Source: Solilutibacter pythonis (GTDB taxonomy: Bacteria > Pseudomonadota > Gammaproteobacteria > Xanthomonadales > Xanthomonadaceae). From it: a stretch of DNA of 64,000 bases. The notes beneath the pieces are model-generated. The model was not told the DNA's origin. It did not search any database and was given only the letters and a program-made list of their open reading frames with translations. Shown piece after piece: positions 37,619 to 46,746 of this stretch. The stretch covers positions 28,622 through 92,621 of the forward strand of contig NZ_RFLY01000012.1 of assembly GCF_003697345.1 (NCBI RefSeq). Reading direction: 5' to 3'. The position numbers were made by a program, and so were the translations under genes. Position 1 is the first letter of the stretch, and every line of letters begins with the position of its first letter.

Positions 37619-38404
37619 ATGTCCGCTTCCGATTCCCTTGCGCGCCGCGTTCTGCGCTACGCCTGGCGGGTGCCGTTCCTGTTCTGGCACCTGCTGGTCG
37701 ATCTGCCGGTCGTGTTGTTGCTGATCTCGCTGCCCACGCGCGGCATCGTGGTGCGCGGCCTACGGCTGGAATACCGCGCGATCCGCTGGTGGTCGCGTTG
37801 GTTGATGCGGGTGTTCGGCATTCGCGTGCGTGGTGTCGGCGACCCACTGGCGGGGCCGACGATGTTCGTCGCCAACCACGTCAGTTGGGTCGATATCGTG
37901 GTGCTGCACAGCCAACGCATGATGGGCTTCGTCGCCAAGCGTGAGATCGCCGGCTGGCCCCTGGTGGGCTGGATGGCGACCAAGGCCGAGACCATCTTCC
38001 ACCAGCGCGGCAGCCAGGAGTCGCTGGGCGACGTACTCGGGGTGATGACCGATCGCCTGCGCGGGGGGCATTCGATTGGCGCCTTCCCCGAGGGCGGCAC
38101 CCGTGGCGGCCACCAGTTGGGGCCGTTCCATGCCCGTATCTTTACCGCCGCGGTCGAAGCCGGTGTGCCGGTCCAGCCCGTGGCGTTGCGCTACGGCGCG
38201 CATGGCGTGGCGCAGACCCGGGTCGCGTTCGGCCCGCGCGAGAATTTCCTGGAGAATTTCCTGCGTATTCTTGGCGACCCGGCGATCGATGCCGATGTGG
38301 TGTTCCTGCCGCCAATCCTGCCCGGCATGCCGGAGGCCGAAGGCCGTCGCCGGATTGCCGAGACCGCGCGGGCGCGGATCGCCGCGGTGCTGCCCGGCGC
38401 CTGA
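37619..38404 (+). CDS. 1-acyl-sn-glycerol-3-phosphate acyltransferase (PlsC family)
   Basis: The 261-residue inner membrane-associated acyltransferase transfers a fatty acyl chain to lysophospholipid or lysophosphatidate. It has an N-terminal hydrophobic helix (WHLLVDLPVVLLLISL), the catalytic NHVSWVD (HX4D) motif near residue 88, KREIAGWPLVGWM, the FPEGGTR substrate motif, and VQPVALRYG. This could be PlsC or an ornithine-lipid OlsA-type enzyme; sequence alone does not decide. The hydrolase gene starts 3 bases after its stop, so the two are probably co-transcribed. Confidence 0.88.
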   Translation: MSASDSLARRVLRYAWRVPFLFWHLLVDLPVVLLLISLPTRGIVVRGLRLEYRAIRWWSRWLMRVFGIRVRGVGDPLAGPTMFVANHVSWVDIVVLHSQRMMGFVAKREIAGWPLVGWMATKAETIFHQRGSQESLGDVLGVMTDRLRGGHSIGAFPEGGTRGGHQLGPFHARIFTAAVEAGVPVQPVALRYGAHGVAQTRVAFGPRENFLENFLRILGDPAIDADVVFLPPILPGMPEAEGRRRIAETARARIAAVLPGA

Positions 38405-38407
38405 GCG

Positions 38408-39409
38408 ATGTCGCTGTCGGCCAGCCCGTTCATGCCGCCGCGCAGCTTGCGCAATGCGCATCTGCAATCGGTGATGTCGTCCGGCCCGGCCCGCGCGCGC
38501 CAGGCGGCCAGGGCGCTGGCCGATACCGGCGCATGCCACCAGAGCGTGCTGCTCGATGCCGGCGAGGGCGTCCGCCTGCAAGGCATATTCAGCCATGCGC
38601 CGGATGCGGCCGCCACGCCGGTGGTGGCGCTGTTGCTGCACGGCTGGGAAGGGAGTGCCGAATCCAACTACGTACGCGCCGCCGCCGCCCACCTGCTGGC
38701 CGATGGCCTGGCGGTGTTCCGGCTCAATTTCCGCGATCACGGCGAAACCCACCACCTCAACGAAGCGATTTTCCATTCCGGGCGGATAGACGAAGTGGTC
38801 GCCGCCGCGCAGGCGCTGGTGGCGCGTTCGGGCGTCCGCCGGCTGCTGGTCGGCGGCTGGTCGCTGGGCGGCAACTTCGCGCTGCGCCTCGCCCTGCGCG
38901 CGCGTCAAGCCGGCCTGCCCTTGGCCGGCGTGGCCGCGGTTTGTCCGGCCATCGATCCGGCCAGGACCATGGATGCGATGGAAGCCGGGATGCCGCTCTA
39001 TCTGCGTTATTTCGAGCACAAATGGCGGCGCTCGCTGGCGCGCAAGCGCGAACTGTTTCCCCAGGCGCACGATTTCGACGATCGCGTGCTCAAACTGCGG
39101 ATGCGCCCGCTGACCGCCTATTTCGCCGAGCGGCACACCGATTACGGCTCGCTGGAAGGGTATTTCGATGCCTACAGCGTGGCCGGCGAGCGCCTCGCGG
39201 CTTTGCCGATGCCGGTCGACATCCTGATGGCGGCCGACGATCCGGTGGTGCCGGCCGAGGATTTCCATGCCATCGCACGCCTGCCGATGGTGCGGGTGGA
39301 ACTGGCCAGTCACGGTGGCCATTGCGGTTTTCTGCGCGATTGGCGCATGCATGGCTATGGCGAGGCATGGATGGCCGCGCGTTTTCGCGCCGCTCTCGAC
39401 GGCGGCTGA
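38408..39409 (+). CDS. Alpha/beta hydrolase, YheT family
   Basis: The 333-residue protein has the YheT/UPF0017 pattern. It starts with PFMPPRSLRNAHLQSV, then the oxyanion region LLLHGWEGSAESNYVR, the nucleophile elbow GGWSLGGN near residue 157, an aspartate in MAADDPVVP, and the catalytic histidine in SHGGHCGF. YheT-type proteins hydrolyse esters; the physiological substrate is unknown. It is three bases downstream of the acyltransferase gene and probably works in lipid-related metabolism, which is an inference from context only. Confidence 0.87.
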   Translation: MSLSASPFMPPRSLRNAHLQSVMSSGPARARQAARALADTGACHQSVLLDAGEGVRLQGIFSHAPDAAATPVVALLLHGWEGSAESNYVRAAAAHLLADGLAVFRLNFRDHGETHHLNEAIFHSGRIDEVVAAAQALVARSGVRRLLVGGWSLGGNFALRLALRARQAGLPLAGVAAVCPAIDPARTMDAMEAGMPLYLRYFEHKWRRSLARKRELFPQAHDFDDRVLKLRMRPLTAYFAERHTDYGSLEGYFDAYSVAGERLAALPMPVDILMAADDPVVPAEDFHAIARLPMVRVELASHGGHCGFLRDWRMHGYGEAWMAARFRAALDGG

Positions 39410-39454
39410 ACGAAAACGCCGCTAATCTGTGGCCTTCATGCAGCGGAGAGACCG

Positions 39455-40060
39455 ATGAAGATCCACAGCGACAGCTTCCCGCACGGCCAGCCCATTCCGT
39501 CCGAATTCGCGCTTGGCGCGCCGGATGGCTTCGGCGGCAACCGCAGCCCGCAACTGGCTTGGCGCGACGTGCCGGAAGGCACCCGGTCGTTCGCCCTGCT
39601 CTGCGTCGATACCGACGCCCCGACCGATGCTTCGCTGGCCGGCAAGGCGGGGGTCGAGATTCCGGTCGAACACCCACGCGGCGATTTCGTCCACTGGGTG
39701 GTCGCCGACATCCCGGCGGACATGCGCGGGATCGAGGCCGGCGGCAGCTCGGACGGGGTAACGAAAGGCGGCAAGCCGGCGACGGGGATCCTCGGCGGCG
39801 CGCGCCAGGGGCTCAACGATTACACCGGCTGGTTCGCCAGCGACGAAGGCGGGATGAAGGGCGAATATTTCGGCTACGACGGCCCGTATCCGCCGCCAAA
39901 CGACCTGCGTACCCATCGTTACTTCTTCCGCTTGTTCGCACTCGATGTCGAGCGGCTCGAATTACCGGAAAAATTCACCGCCGCCGACGTGCTGCGCGCC
40001 ATGAACGGGCGCGTACTGGCCGAAACCGCCACCTGGGGCAGCTATCGCCTGCGCGACTGA
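39455..40060 (+). CDS. YbhB/YbcL-family protein (Raf kinase inhibitor-like, PEBP fold)
   Basis: The 201-residue product has the prokaryotic phosphatidylethanolamine-binding protein fold. The conserved parts are NRSPQLAWRDVPEGTRSFAL (binding pocket start), CVDTDAP, the histidine in FVHWVVADIP, GYDGPYPP, and HRYFFRLFALD. Its length is usual for the family. Ligand and role are unknown for most bacterial members. It has no signal peptide, so it is cytoplasmic. AGAGA lies upstream of the ATG. Confidence 0.9.
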   Translation: MKIHSDSFPHGQPIPSEFALGAPDGFGGNRSPQLAWRDVPEGTRSFALLCVDTDAPTDASLAGKAGVEIPVEHPRGDFVHWVVADIPADMRGIEAGGSSDGVTKGGKPATGILGGARQGLNDYTGWFASDEGGMKGEYFGYDGPYPPPNDLRTHRYFFRLFALDVERLELPEKFTAADVLRAMNGRVLAETATWGSYRLRD

Positions 40061-40272
40061 ACCGGGGGAAAGAAGCGGGGCGGGGGGTTCAGACGCCCGG
40101 CCGCCGCATCCAACGGCACGGGCCGGTCGCAAAATATCGGCCCGGATATCGCCAGAGTTTCGATTGGAATCGACGGGTGGTCGATCCGCCACGGCAAGGG
40201 CTGTCCGCTGGCACTACGGATCGCGAAGCCATGTAATTGTGTACCGCGTTATTCCTCGGCTAGCCTTCGCGC

Positions 40273-40656
40273 ATGTTTGTACGCTCCGCCACCCGCCACC
40301 GCTCGATGCGCGCGATTCTGGTCGCGCTGCTGTCATTGGTGATGGTCGTACAGCCCCTGCTGGCGGCGATCGGCGAGTTCCATGAACTGAATTACGATGC
40401 GCCGGTGGCGACGCACATGCAGCTTGATCCAGCCGGTGGCGGGCAGCGTTCGCAGTCCGACGAGGTCGGCGCGGGCGGGGCCCAGCATTTGTTGTTGCAC
40501 TTCGCGCATTGCTGCGGGCACCTGTCCATTGCCCGACTCGCGGAACCCGAGGAAATCCTTTTCCTCCCCATTCCCGGTGAACCGCCCGTACACAACGCGA
40601 TTCCCGTGATCGAACATGCGCCGTCAAACCTGCTGAGACCGCCGATCAGGGCATGA
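40273..40656 (+). CDS. CzcI-like small exported protein at the head of the czc operon
   Basis: The 127-residue product has a signal peptide (ILVALLSLVMVVQPLLA) and a short mature part with metal-binding candidates (HFAHCCGHLS, HMQ, NAIPVIEHAP). Its position before czcC, size and signal fit CzcI-like proteins that precede czcCBA operons, but sequence similarity is only in general features. It may be a periplasmic metal-sensing or modulating protein. The start ATG at 40273 has no good ribosome site; an ATG at 40306 is an alternative. A stable hairpin separates it from czcC. Confidence 0.55.
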   Translation: MFVRSATRHRSMRAILVALLSLVMVVQPLLAAIGEFHELNYDAPVATHMQLDPAGGGQRSQSDEVGAGGAQHLLLHFAHCCGHLSIARLAEPEEILFLPIPGEPPVHNAIPVIEHAPSNLLRPPIRA

Positions 40657-40660
40657 CTCT

Positions 40661-40684
40661 CCCCGCCCGCTTTTGCGGGTGGGG
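40661..40684 (+). other. Hairpin between czcI-like gene and czcC
   Basis: CCCCGCCCGC, loop TTTT, GCGGGTGGGG pair over 10 bp (one G-T). The hairpin lies 5 bases after the small gene and 35 bases before the czcC start. It may attenuate or insulate expression of the efflux genes. No T-run follows. Confidence 0.45.
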
Positions 40685-40718
40685 GAACCGTGTATTTCCT
40701 CACTTTCGGAGACTCAAC

Positions 40719-41981
40719 ATGCTTGCCCTGTCCAAGAAGCCGCTTCTTGCGGCTGCTTTGGCGGTGGCGTTGACGGCATCGGCCTTGCCCATACGGGCAG
40801 ACGATGGCGCTGGCGCGACTGCCCCATCTTACGAATCCCTTCTGGCTCGCCTGGATACGCTACCGGCCTCGGTCGAATCCGAAGCGCTGAGCGAGGCCGC
40901 CCTCGGCCGCGCCCAGCAGGCGCGGGCCTATCCCAATCCCTCGCTGGCCGTCGAAAGGGCGAATGTCTTCGGCACCGGCCAATACCGTGGCGTGGGCAGC
41001 GGGGAAACTACGCTGTCGGTGAATCAACCGCTGGAACTGTGGGGCAAGCGTGGCGCCCGCATCCAGGCGGCGCGGGCGGAAGCCAATGCCGCCGGCCTGC
41101 GCAGCGTGCAGATGCGCTGGCTGACCGCCGGCCGGCTGGCCGCCGCCTATGCAGAAGCCGAAGCCGCGCTGCGCCGCTACGAATTGGCGCGAGAAGCACT
41201 GCTGCTTACCGAGCAGGACGCCAATGGCGTTGCCGCCTTGGTGCGGGAGGGGCGTGAAGCCCGGCTGCGCGAAGTGCAAGCCCAGGCGGAACTGGAAAGC
41301 GCCCGCGCCGCCCTGGACGAGGCGTCCGCGGCACGCGATGCCGCCCTGGCGCAATTGACCGCCCTGGCGATGCTCGAACAGCCGGTCGAGCGACTGTCGT
41401 CGAGCCTGCTCGACCGCATGCCGGCCGGCCCGGCGAAAGATGATCAGGCGGAGCCGCTTTCGGTACAGGTGGCCCAGGCCGAGCTCTCCACGGCGGATCG
41501 GCTGGTGACGGTCGAGCGGCGTCGCGCGCTGCCGGATGTCAGCGCTAGTGTCGGTGTCCGCAGGTTCAACGAAAACAGTGACCGTGCATTGACCCTGGGG
41601 CTGAACTTGAGCATTCCGGTGTTCGACCGGAATACCGGCAACATCCGCGCCGCGTATGCCGAGCGCCGCGCCGCCGAGGCCCGCCTCGCGGCGCGCAAGC
41701 AGGAGGCCCGGGCCGAACGGCTTGCCGCGACGGCCGCGCTGAGCGCTTCGACCTCGCGCGCCCGGGCCGCTGACAGCGGAGTGGCGACGGCTACCGAAGC
41801 CTATCGGCTTGCGCGCATAGGCTTCGAGGCCGGCCGTATTTCGCAACTTGAGTTGCGCAGCTCGCGTACCGCGCTGGTGAGCGCCCGTGGCGATGCGGTG
41901 GATGCGCGCGTGGCGCGCGTCATGGCTGAAATCGAACTTGCCCGTGTCGAAGGGCGTACCCCATTCGGAGATGCACGATGA
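40719..41981 (+). CDS. czcC: Outer membrane efflux protein CzcC (TolC superfamily)
   Basis: The 420-residue outer membrane channel component of a heavy-metal efflux RND system. A signal peptide ends near SALPIRA. Two outer-membrane-efflux repeats follow, with long coiled-coil helices and the family stretches ARAYPNPSLAVER and TLSVNQPLELWGKRGARI (N-half) and LGLNLSIPVFDRNTGNI (C-half). It ends with SQLELRSSRTALVSARGDAVDARV, typical of this superfamily. CGGAG lies seven bases before the ATG. Its stop overlaps czcB (ATGA). Confidence 0.92.
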   Translation: MLALSKKPLLAAALAVALTASALPIRADDGAGATAPSYESLLARLDTLPASVESEALSEAALGRAQQARAYPNPSLAVERANVFGTGQYRGVGSGETTLSVNQPLELWGKRGARIQAARAEANAAGLRSVQMRWLTAGRLAAAYAEAEAALRRYELAREALLLTEQDANGVAALVREGREARLREVQAQAELESARAALDEASAARDAALAQLTALAMLEQPVERLSSSLLDRMPAGPAKDDQAEPLSVQVAQAELSTADRLVTVERRRALPDVSASVGVRRFNENSDRALTLGLNLSIPVFDRNTGNIRAAYAERRAAEARLAARKQEARAERLAATAALSASTSRARAADSGVATATEAYRLARIGFEAGRISQLELRSSRTALVSARGDAVDARVARVMAEIELARVEGRTPFGDAR

Positions 41982-43210
41982 ACAAGAAATTCCTTCCGTA
42001 CGCCTTGGTGGCCGCTCTGCTGTTGGCGGCGCTGGCCGGATTCGGGTTGGCCCGCCTTGGCGGTAAAGGCGATTCGGCTACTCCGGTGGCTGCCGCGCCG
42101 GAAAGCAAGGGCGATGCGGCGAATGCCGGCAAGACGCCCGAGGGCGAGGCAGAGGGCGAAGAAAGCGGCCATGCGCACGAAGAAGGCGAGAAAGACGACG
42201 ACGAGGGCCTTGTCGAGCTGACCGCCGAACAACGCGCCGCCTCCGGTATCGAGGTGGTGGCCGTTACCTCCGGCGGCGGCGGCGAAACCCGGCTCAGTGG
42301 TCGAGTCGAGCCCACGGTCGGCGCGCGTGCGGCCGTCGCCGCGGCGGTCGATGGCCGTGTGGAGCGGGTTGTCGTGGCGCCGGGCATGAATGTCGCGGTC
42401 GGTGCGCCCATCGCTTATATCGTCAGTGGCGAGGGCGCATCGCTGCGTGCCGCGGCGGATGCCGCCGCCGCCGAAGCGCAGGTCGCCCGTATGGTGCACC
42501 AGCGCGATCGCAGTCTGGTGGGGCAGGGGGTCGTGGCGCGCCAGGAGATGGAAGCATCGCGTGCGCGTTCGCTGGCCGCCGATGCGACTGCGCGCGCCGC
42601 CCAGGCGAGATTGGCCGCCACGGGGCGGCCGGATGGGCGTGGCCGCATCGCCATTACCAGTCCGGTGCGCGGGGTGGTCACGGGCGTGCAGGTGACGCCG
42701 GGCGGATTCGTGGCGGCCGGTAACGTGGTGGCGAGCGTGTCGGACCCGAGGCAGACCGAGATCGTCTTCAATGCGCCGCCGGCGCTGGCTTCGCGCGTCC
42801 AGCCCGGTATGCGCATCGAGGTGACGGGCCCGGATGGTGCCTTCCCGGCGGTGGTAACGGCATCCGCCGCCGATGTCAATGAGCCGACCGGCATGGCGGT
42901 CGTGCGTGCGCGCGCGGAGGAAGGCGTGTTGCCGCCGGCGGGCTCGCCGGTCGCCGGCATCCTGGTGACTGGCGATCTGGGCGGCATGTTCTCCGTCCCC
43001 ACCGACGCGGTGCAGGCGGTGAACGGGAGCACGGTGGTATTCGTCGCCACGGATAAGGGATTCCGCGCAACCCCGGTGCTTGCCGGCCGGCGCGCCGGCA
43101 ACAGGGTCGAAATCCTGAAGGGGCTGAAGGGTACCGAGCGCGTAGCCGGCACCAACGCATTCCTGCTCAAGGCCGAACTCGCCAAGGGCGAAGCCGAGCA
43201 CGGGCACTAA
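41978..43210 (+). CDS. czcB: Heavy-metal efflux membrane fusion protein CzcB
   Basis: The 410-residue periplasmic adaptor has one N-terminal membrane anchor (YALVAALLLAALAGFGL). It then has a histidine/acidic segment (GHAHEEGEKDDDEG, residues 68-81), a typical metal-interaction region of CzcB proteins. A lipoyl-type domain (RLSGRVEPTVGARAAVAAAV), a short helical hairpin and a beta-barrel domain follow. It joins the CzcA pump to CzcC and may bind Zn, Co or Cd at the periplasmic side. It overlaps czcC by four bases and lies ten bases before czcA. Confidence 0.93.
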   Translation: MNKKFLPYALVAALLLAALAGFGLARLGGKGDSATPVAAAPESKGDAANAGKTPEGEAEGEESGHAHEEGEKDDDEGLVELTAEQRAASGIEVVAVTSGGGGETRLSGRVEPTVGARAAVAAAVDGRVERVVVAPGMNVAVGAPIAYIVSGEGASLRAAADAAAAEAQVARMVHQRDRSLVGQGVVARQEMEASRARSLAADATARAAQARLAATGRPDGRGRIAITSPVRGVVTGVQVTPGGFVAAGNVVASVSDPRQTEIVFNAPPALASRVQPGMRIEVTGPDGAFPAVVTASAADVNEPTGMAVVRARAEEGVLPPAGSPVAGILVTGDLGGMFSVPTDAVQAVNGSTVVFVATDKGFRATPVLAGRRAGNRVEILKGLKGTERVAGTNAFLLKAELAKGEAEHGH

Positions 43211-43220
43211 GGAGCCGCCG

Positions 43221-46200
43221 ATGTTTAACAAACTCATCGAAACGGCGGTTCGTTTCCGCTGGAGCGTGGTCTTCATCTGCGCGGCGATCGCCGCCTTCGG
43301 CCTGCTCCAACTGACCCGCCTGCCCATCGACGCGGTACCCGACATCACCAACCGCCAGGTGCAGATCAACACGGTGGCGCCCTCGTTGTCGCCCGGACAG
43401 ATCGAGCGACAGGTCACCTACCCGCTGGAGACGGCCCTGGCCGGTATCCCCGGGCTGACGAGAACCCGCTCGCTTTCGCGTAACGGCTTCTCGCAGGTGA
43501 CGGCGATCTTCACCGATGAAACCGACATCTATTTCGCGCGCCAACAGGTGGCCGAGCGCATGCGCGAGGCCCAGGAGGACTTGCCCGAGGGCGTGGCGCC
43601 GATGATGTCTCCCGTCACCACCGGGTTGGGCGAGGTGTTGATGTGGACGCTCGATTACGTCCCCTTCGATCCGAAAAACGTCGCCAAGCCCGGCGAGCCG
43701 GGCTGGCAGGCCGATGGCAGTTATCTGACCCCGGAAGGCAACCGTCTGGCGACGGCAAAGGAACGCGCCACCTATCTGCGCACGGTGCAGACCTGGATCG
43801 TGGCCCCGCAGATGCGTTCGACGCCGGGATTGGCCGGCGTGGACACCATCGGTGGTTACGTCAAGGAATACGCCGTCCGGCCCGACACCGAGCGGCTGGC
43901 GGCCTACGGCCTGGGGCTGGATGACCTGGTGCAGGCGCTGGAGCGTGCCAATGTGCAGGCCGGCGCCGGTTTCGTCGAACGCGCGGGCGAGGGGCTGATC
44001 GTGCGCGCCGATGCCCTGGCGCGCACGGTGGGCGATCTGGAAGAGGCCCCGGTCGCCAACCGTGACGGGCTGGTGGTGCGCGTCTCGGACGTCGCCAAGG
44101 TGGGCATCGGTCAGGCGCCGCGCCTGGGTGCCGCCAGCCGCAATGGCCACGAGGCCGTGCTTGGCACCGCCTTGATGATCGCCGGTGGCAACAGCCGCAC
44201 CGTGGCCCAGGCCGCGGCCACGCGGCTGGCCGAAGTGGGCAGGTCGCTGCCGCCGGGCATCGTGGCCGAGCCGGTGCTGGACCGCAGTGTGTTGGTGAAC
44301 GCGACGATCCGCACCGTGGCGAAGAACCTGACCGAAGGCGCCTTGCTGGTCATCGCCATCCTGTTCCTCCTGCTCGGTAACATCCGCGCCGCGGCCATCA
44401 CCGCGCTGGTGATTCCGCTCTCTTTCCTGTTCGCGGTGATCGGCATGAACCGCTTTGGCATCAGCGGCAACCTGATGAGCCTGGGCGCGTTGGATTTCGG
44501 CATCCTGGTGGATGGCGCGGTGATCGTGGTCGAGGCGACGCTGCTGCTGCTCGGGCAGAAGCGGCAGGAACTCGGGCGCGAGTTGAGCAAGCGTGAACGG
44601 CTGGATGTCGCGGTGCAGGCCGCGCGCAAGATGATGCGGCCGGCGGCGTTCGGGCAGGCGATCATCCTGCTGGTGTTCGCCCCGATCCTGACGCTGGAAG
44701 GCGTGGAAGGGAAGACTTTCCAGCCAATGGCCGCCACCTTCATGCTGGCGCTGGTCGGTGCGTTCCTGTTCTCGTTCACCTTCGTCCCGGCGATGGTGGC
44801 GCTGTTCATCCGCGCGCCGGGCGCCAAAGGCAAGGGCGTCCCGCCCGCCGGGGCGGAACCTGCGCATGCCGAAGACGACGGTGAACACGAAACGAGGATC
44901 ATCCGTTTCGTCCGTGCCCGGGCCGAGCCGGTGATTCGGAAGGCGGTCATGCACCCGCGCATGGTTTTGCTGGGCGCGGCGACGACGCTTGTGATCGGCG
45001 TCAGCGCGTTCTTGTCGCTGGGCCGGGAATTCATGCCGACGCTCGATGAAGGCAACATGGCGATGCAGGCCTTGCGGGTTCCGTCCACCTCGCTGGAGCA
45101 GTCGATGGCGATGCAGCTCGCCCTCGAAAATGCCTTGGCGAAGGAGCCGGAAGTCAAGACGATCTTCTCGCGGACCGGTACCGCGGAGGCCGCGATCGAC
45201 CCGATGCCGACCAATATTTCCGACAGCGTGATCGTGCTCAAGCCGCGCTCGGAATGGCCCGATCCGAAGCTGGACAAGGATGCCCTGGTAAACCGTTTCA
45301 AATCGGTCGCCGAAAAGCAGATCGGCAACGCGTTCGAGTTCAGCCAGCCAATCGAGTTGCGGTTCAACGAACTCATTTCCGGCGTGCGGACGGATCTTGC
45401 GGTGATGGTGTTCGGTGACGACTTCGACGTCATGCAGAAAGTGGCCGACCAGGTGGCGTTGAAGTTGCGTGGCATCCCCGGCGCGGCGGACGTGAGGGTC
45501 GAGCAGGTATCCGGTCTGCCCACCCTCACCGCGCAGGTCGATCATGCGGCGGCGTCGCAGTACGGACTGACGGCGGCGGATGTCAGCGCGGCGCTGGCGA
45601 CCGGGATCGGCGGCACCTCGGCGGGCAAGATGTTCGAGGGCGATCGCCGCTTCGATATCGTCGTGCGTCTGGACAGTGCCGATCGCAATGATCCGGCCCA
45701 GTTGGCGGCGTTGCCCGTGGTGTCGGCCAGTGGCACGGTGGTTCCGTTGTCGTCGGTGACGCGCATTGGCGTTGCCGAAGGGCCGAACCAAATCAGCCGC
45801 AACAACGGCAGCCGCCGTATCGTGGTGCAGGCCAACGTGCGCGGCCGCGATCTTGGCGGCTTTGTCCAGGAGGCGCAGTCGGCGGTGGAGACCATCAAGC
45901 TTCCCCCCGGCCTGCACTTGAACTGGGGCGGGCAGTTCGAGAATTTGCAGCGCGCCGAAAAACGCCTGCTGATGGTCATTCCGGTGGTGTTCCTGCTGAT
46001 TGGCACCTTGTTGTACATGGCGCTCGGCAGCGCCCGCGAGGCCGGTCTGGTCTTCGCTTGCGTGCCGTTGGCGCTGGTGGGGGGCGCCCTGGCCCTGCTG
46101 GTGCGCGGGATGCCATTCTCGGTTTCCGCGGCCGTGGGCTTCATCGCGGTGTCGGGCGTGGCGACGTTGAACGGCCTGGTGCTGATGCAGGCGATCCGCG

Positions 46201-46472
46201 AACGGCTCGATGCCGGGGATGCGCCGCTGATGGCGGCGGCCGTCGGCGCGGCCAGCCGCCTCCGCGCGGTGCTGACCACGGCGCTCGTCGCCATTGTCGG
46301 GTTCATCCCGATGGCCATCGCCAGCGGCTCCGGCGCCGAGGTGCAAAAGCCGTTGGCCACCGTGGTGATCGGTGGGCTCATCACCGCCACCTTCCTGACT
46401 TTGCTTGTCCTGCCGACCTTCGCGGCCCGTGCTTCCGCCGGCCGTAAGGATCGCCAGGCCGAAGAGGACTGA
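43221..46472 (+). CDS. czcA: Heavy-metal efflux RND pump CzcA (HME family)
   Basis: The 1083-residue inner membrane proton/metal antiporter. It has 12 transmembrane helices in the RND pattern. The HME signature DFGILVDGAVIVVE in helix 4 (about residues 423-436) carries the conserved acidic residues of the proton path. MFNKLIETAVRFRW at the start and LPIDAVPDITNRQVQINT are characteristic. This signature matches CzcA (divalent metals: Co, Zn, Cd) rather than CusA; the precise metal cannot be told from sequence. A strong terminator follows 45 bases downstream. There is no czcR/S regulator pair in the window. Confidence 0.94.
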   Translation: MFNKLIETAVRFRWSVVFICAAIAAFGLLQLTRLPIDAVPDITNRQVQINTVAPSLSPGQIERQVTYPLETALAGIPGLTRTRSLSRNGFSQVTAIFTDETDIYFARQQVAERMREAQEDLPEGVAPMMSPVTTGLGEVLMWTLDYVPFDPKNVAKPGEPGWQADGSYLTPEGNRLATAKERATYLRTVQTWIVAPQMRSTPGLAGVDTIGGYVKEYAVRPDTERLAAYGLGLDDLVQALERANVQAGAGFVERAGEGLIVRADALARTVGDLEEAPVANRDGLVVRVSDVAKVGIGQAPRLGAASRNGHEAVLGTALMIAGGNSRTVAQAAATRLAEVGRSLPPGIVAEPVLDRSVLVNATIRTVAKNLTEGALLVIAILFLLLGNIRAAAITALVIPLSFLFAVIGMNRFGISGNLMSLGALDFGILVDGAVIVVEATLLLLGQKRQELGRELSKRERLDVAVQAARKMMRPAAFGQAIILLVFAPILTLEGVEGKTFQPMAATFMLALVGAFLFSFTFVPAMVALFIRAPGAKGKGVPPAGAEPAHAEDDGEHETRIIRFVRARAEPVIRKAVMHPRMVLLGAATTLVIGVSAFLSLGREFMPTLDEGNMAMQALRVPSTSLEQSMAMQLALENALAKEPEVKTIFSRTGTAEAAIDPMPTNISDSVIVLKPRSEWPDPKLDKDALVNRFKSVAEKQIGNAFEFSQPIELRFNELISGVRTDLAVMVFGDDFDVMQKVADQVALKLRGIPGAADVRVEQVSGLPTLTAQVDHAAASQYGLTAADVSAALATGIGGTSAGKMFEGDRRFDIVVRLDSADRNDPAQLAALPVVSASGTVVPLSSVTRIGVAEGPNQISRNNGSRRIVVQANVRGRDLGGFVQEAQSAVETIKLPPGLHLNWGGQFENLQRAEKRLLMVIPVVFLLIGTLLYMALGSAREAGLVFACVPLALVGGALALLVRGMPFSVSAAVGFIAVSGVATLNGLVLMQAIRERLDAGDAPLMAAAVGAASRLRAVLTTALVAIVGFIPMAIASGSGAEVQKPLATVVIGGLITATFLTLLVLPTFAARASAGRKDRQAEED

Positions 46473-46517
46473 AGCGGGAAACGCGCGAACGGGGGTAGTC
46501 GATACCCCCTCAACGGC

Positions 46518-46556
46518 GACGCCGCGGCCTACAGGTCGCGGCGTCTTGCTTTCTTC
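46518..46556 (+). terminator. Terminator of the czc operon
   Basis: GACGCCGCG, a 10-base loop, CGCGGCGTC, then TTGCTTTCTTCG: a 9-bp GC stem with a T-rich tail 45 bases after the czcA stop. The rest of the 274-base gap to uppP contains nothing I can identify. Confidence 0.75.
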
Positions 46557-46746
46557 GCTCGGCAAATCGAGAAGCGTGGACGGTCATGGGGCGGAGGCGC
46601 CGGACCTGTGAGCGATCCACCGGGATGGGCGCGCGTCTTGGGCGGCGTTGCATGAGTGCCGACTACCGCTGGGGTGGGTGGAGGCCATCGCGCGGGTGTT
46701 CGAGCTGCGGCCGATGCGCTGTCGGCATTGGGCTTCCGGTGGGGCT

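Noticed and set aside
43167..46565. 1132-codon open frame on the minus strand opposite czcA
   Set aside because: It is the antisense of a high-GC gene with clear HME features; its translation is Arg/His/Gln-rich without domains.
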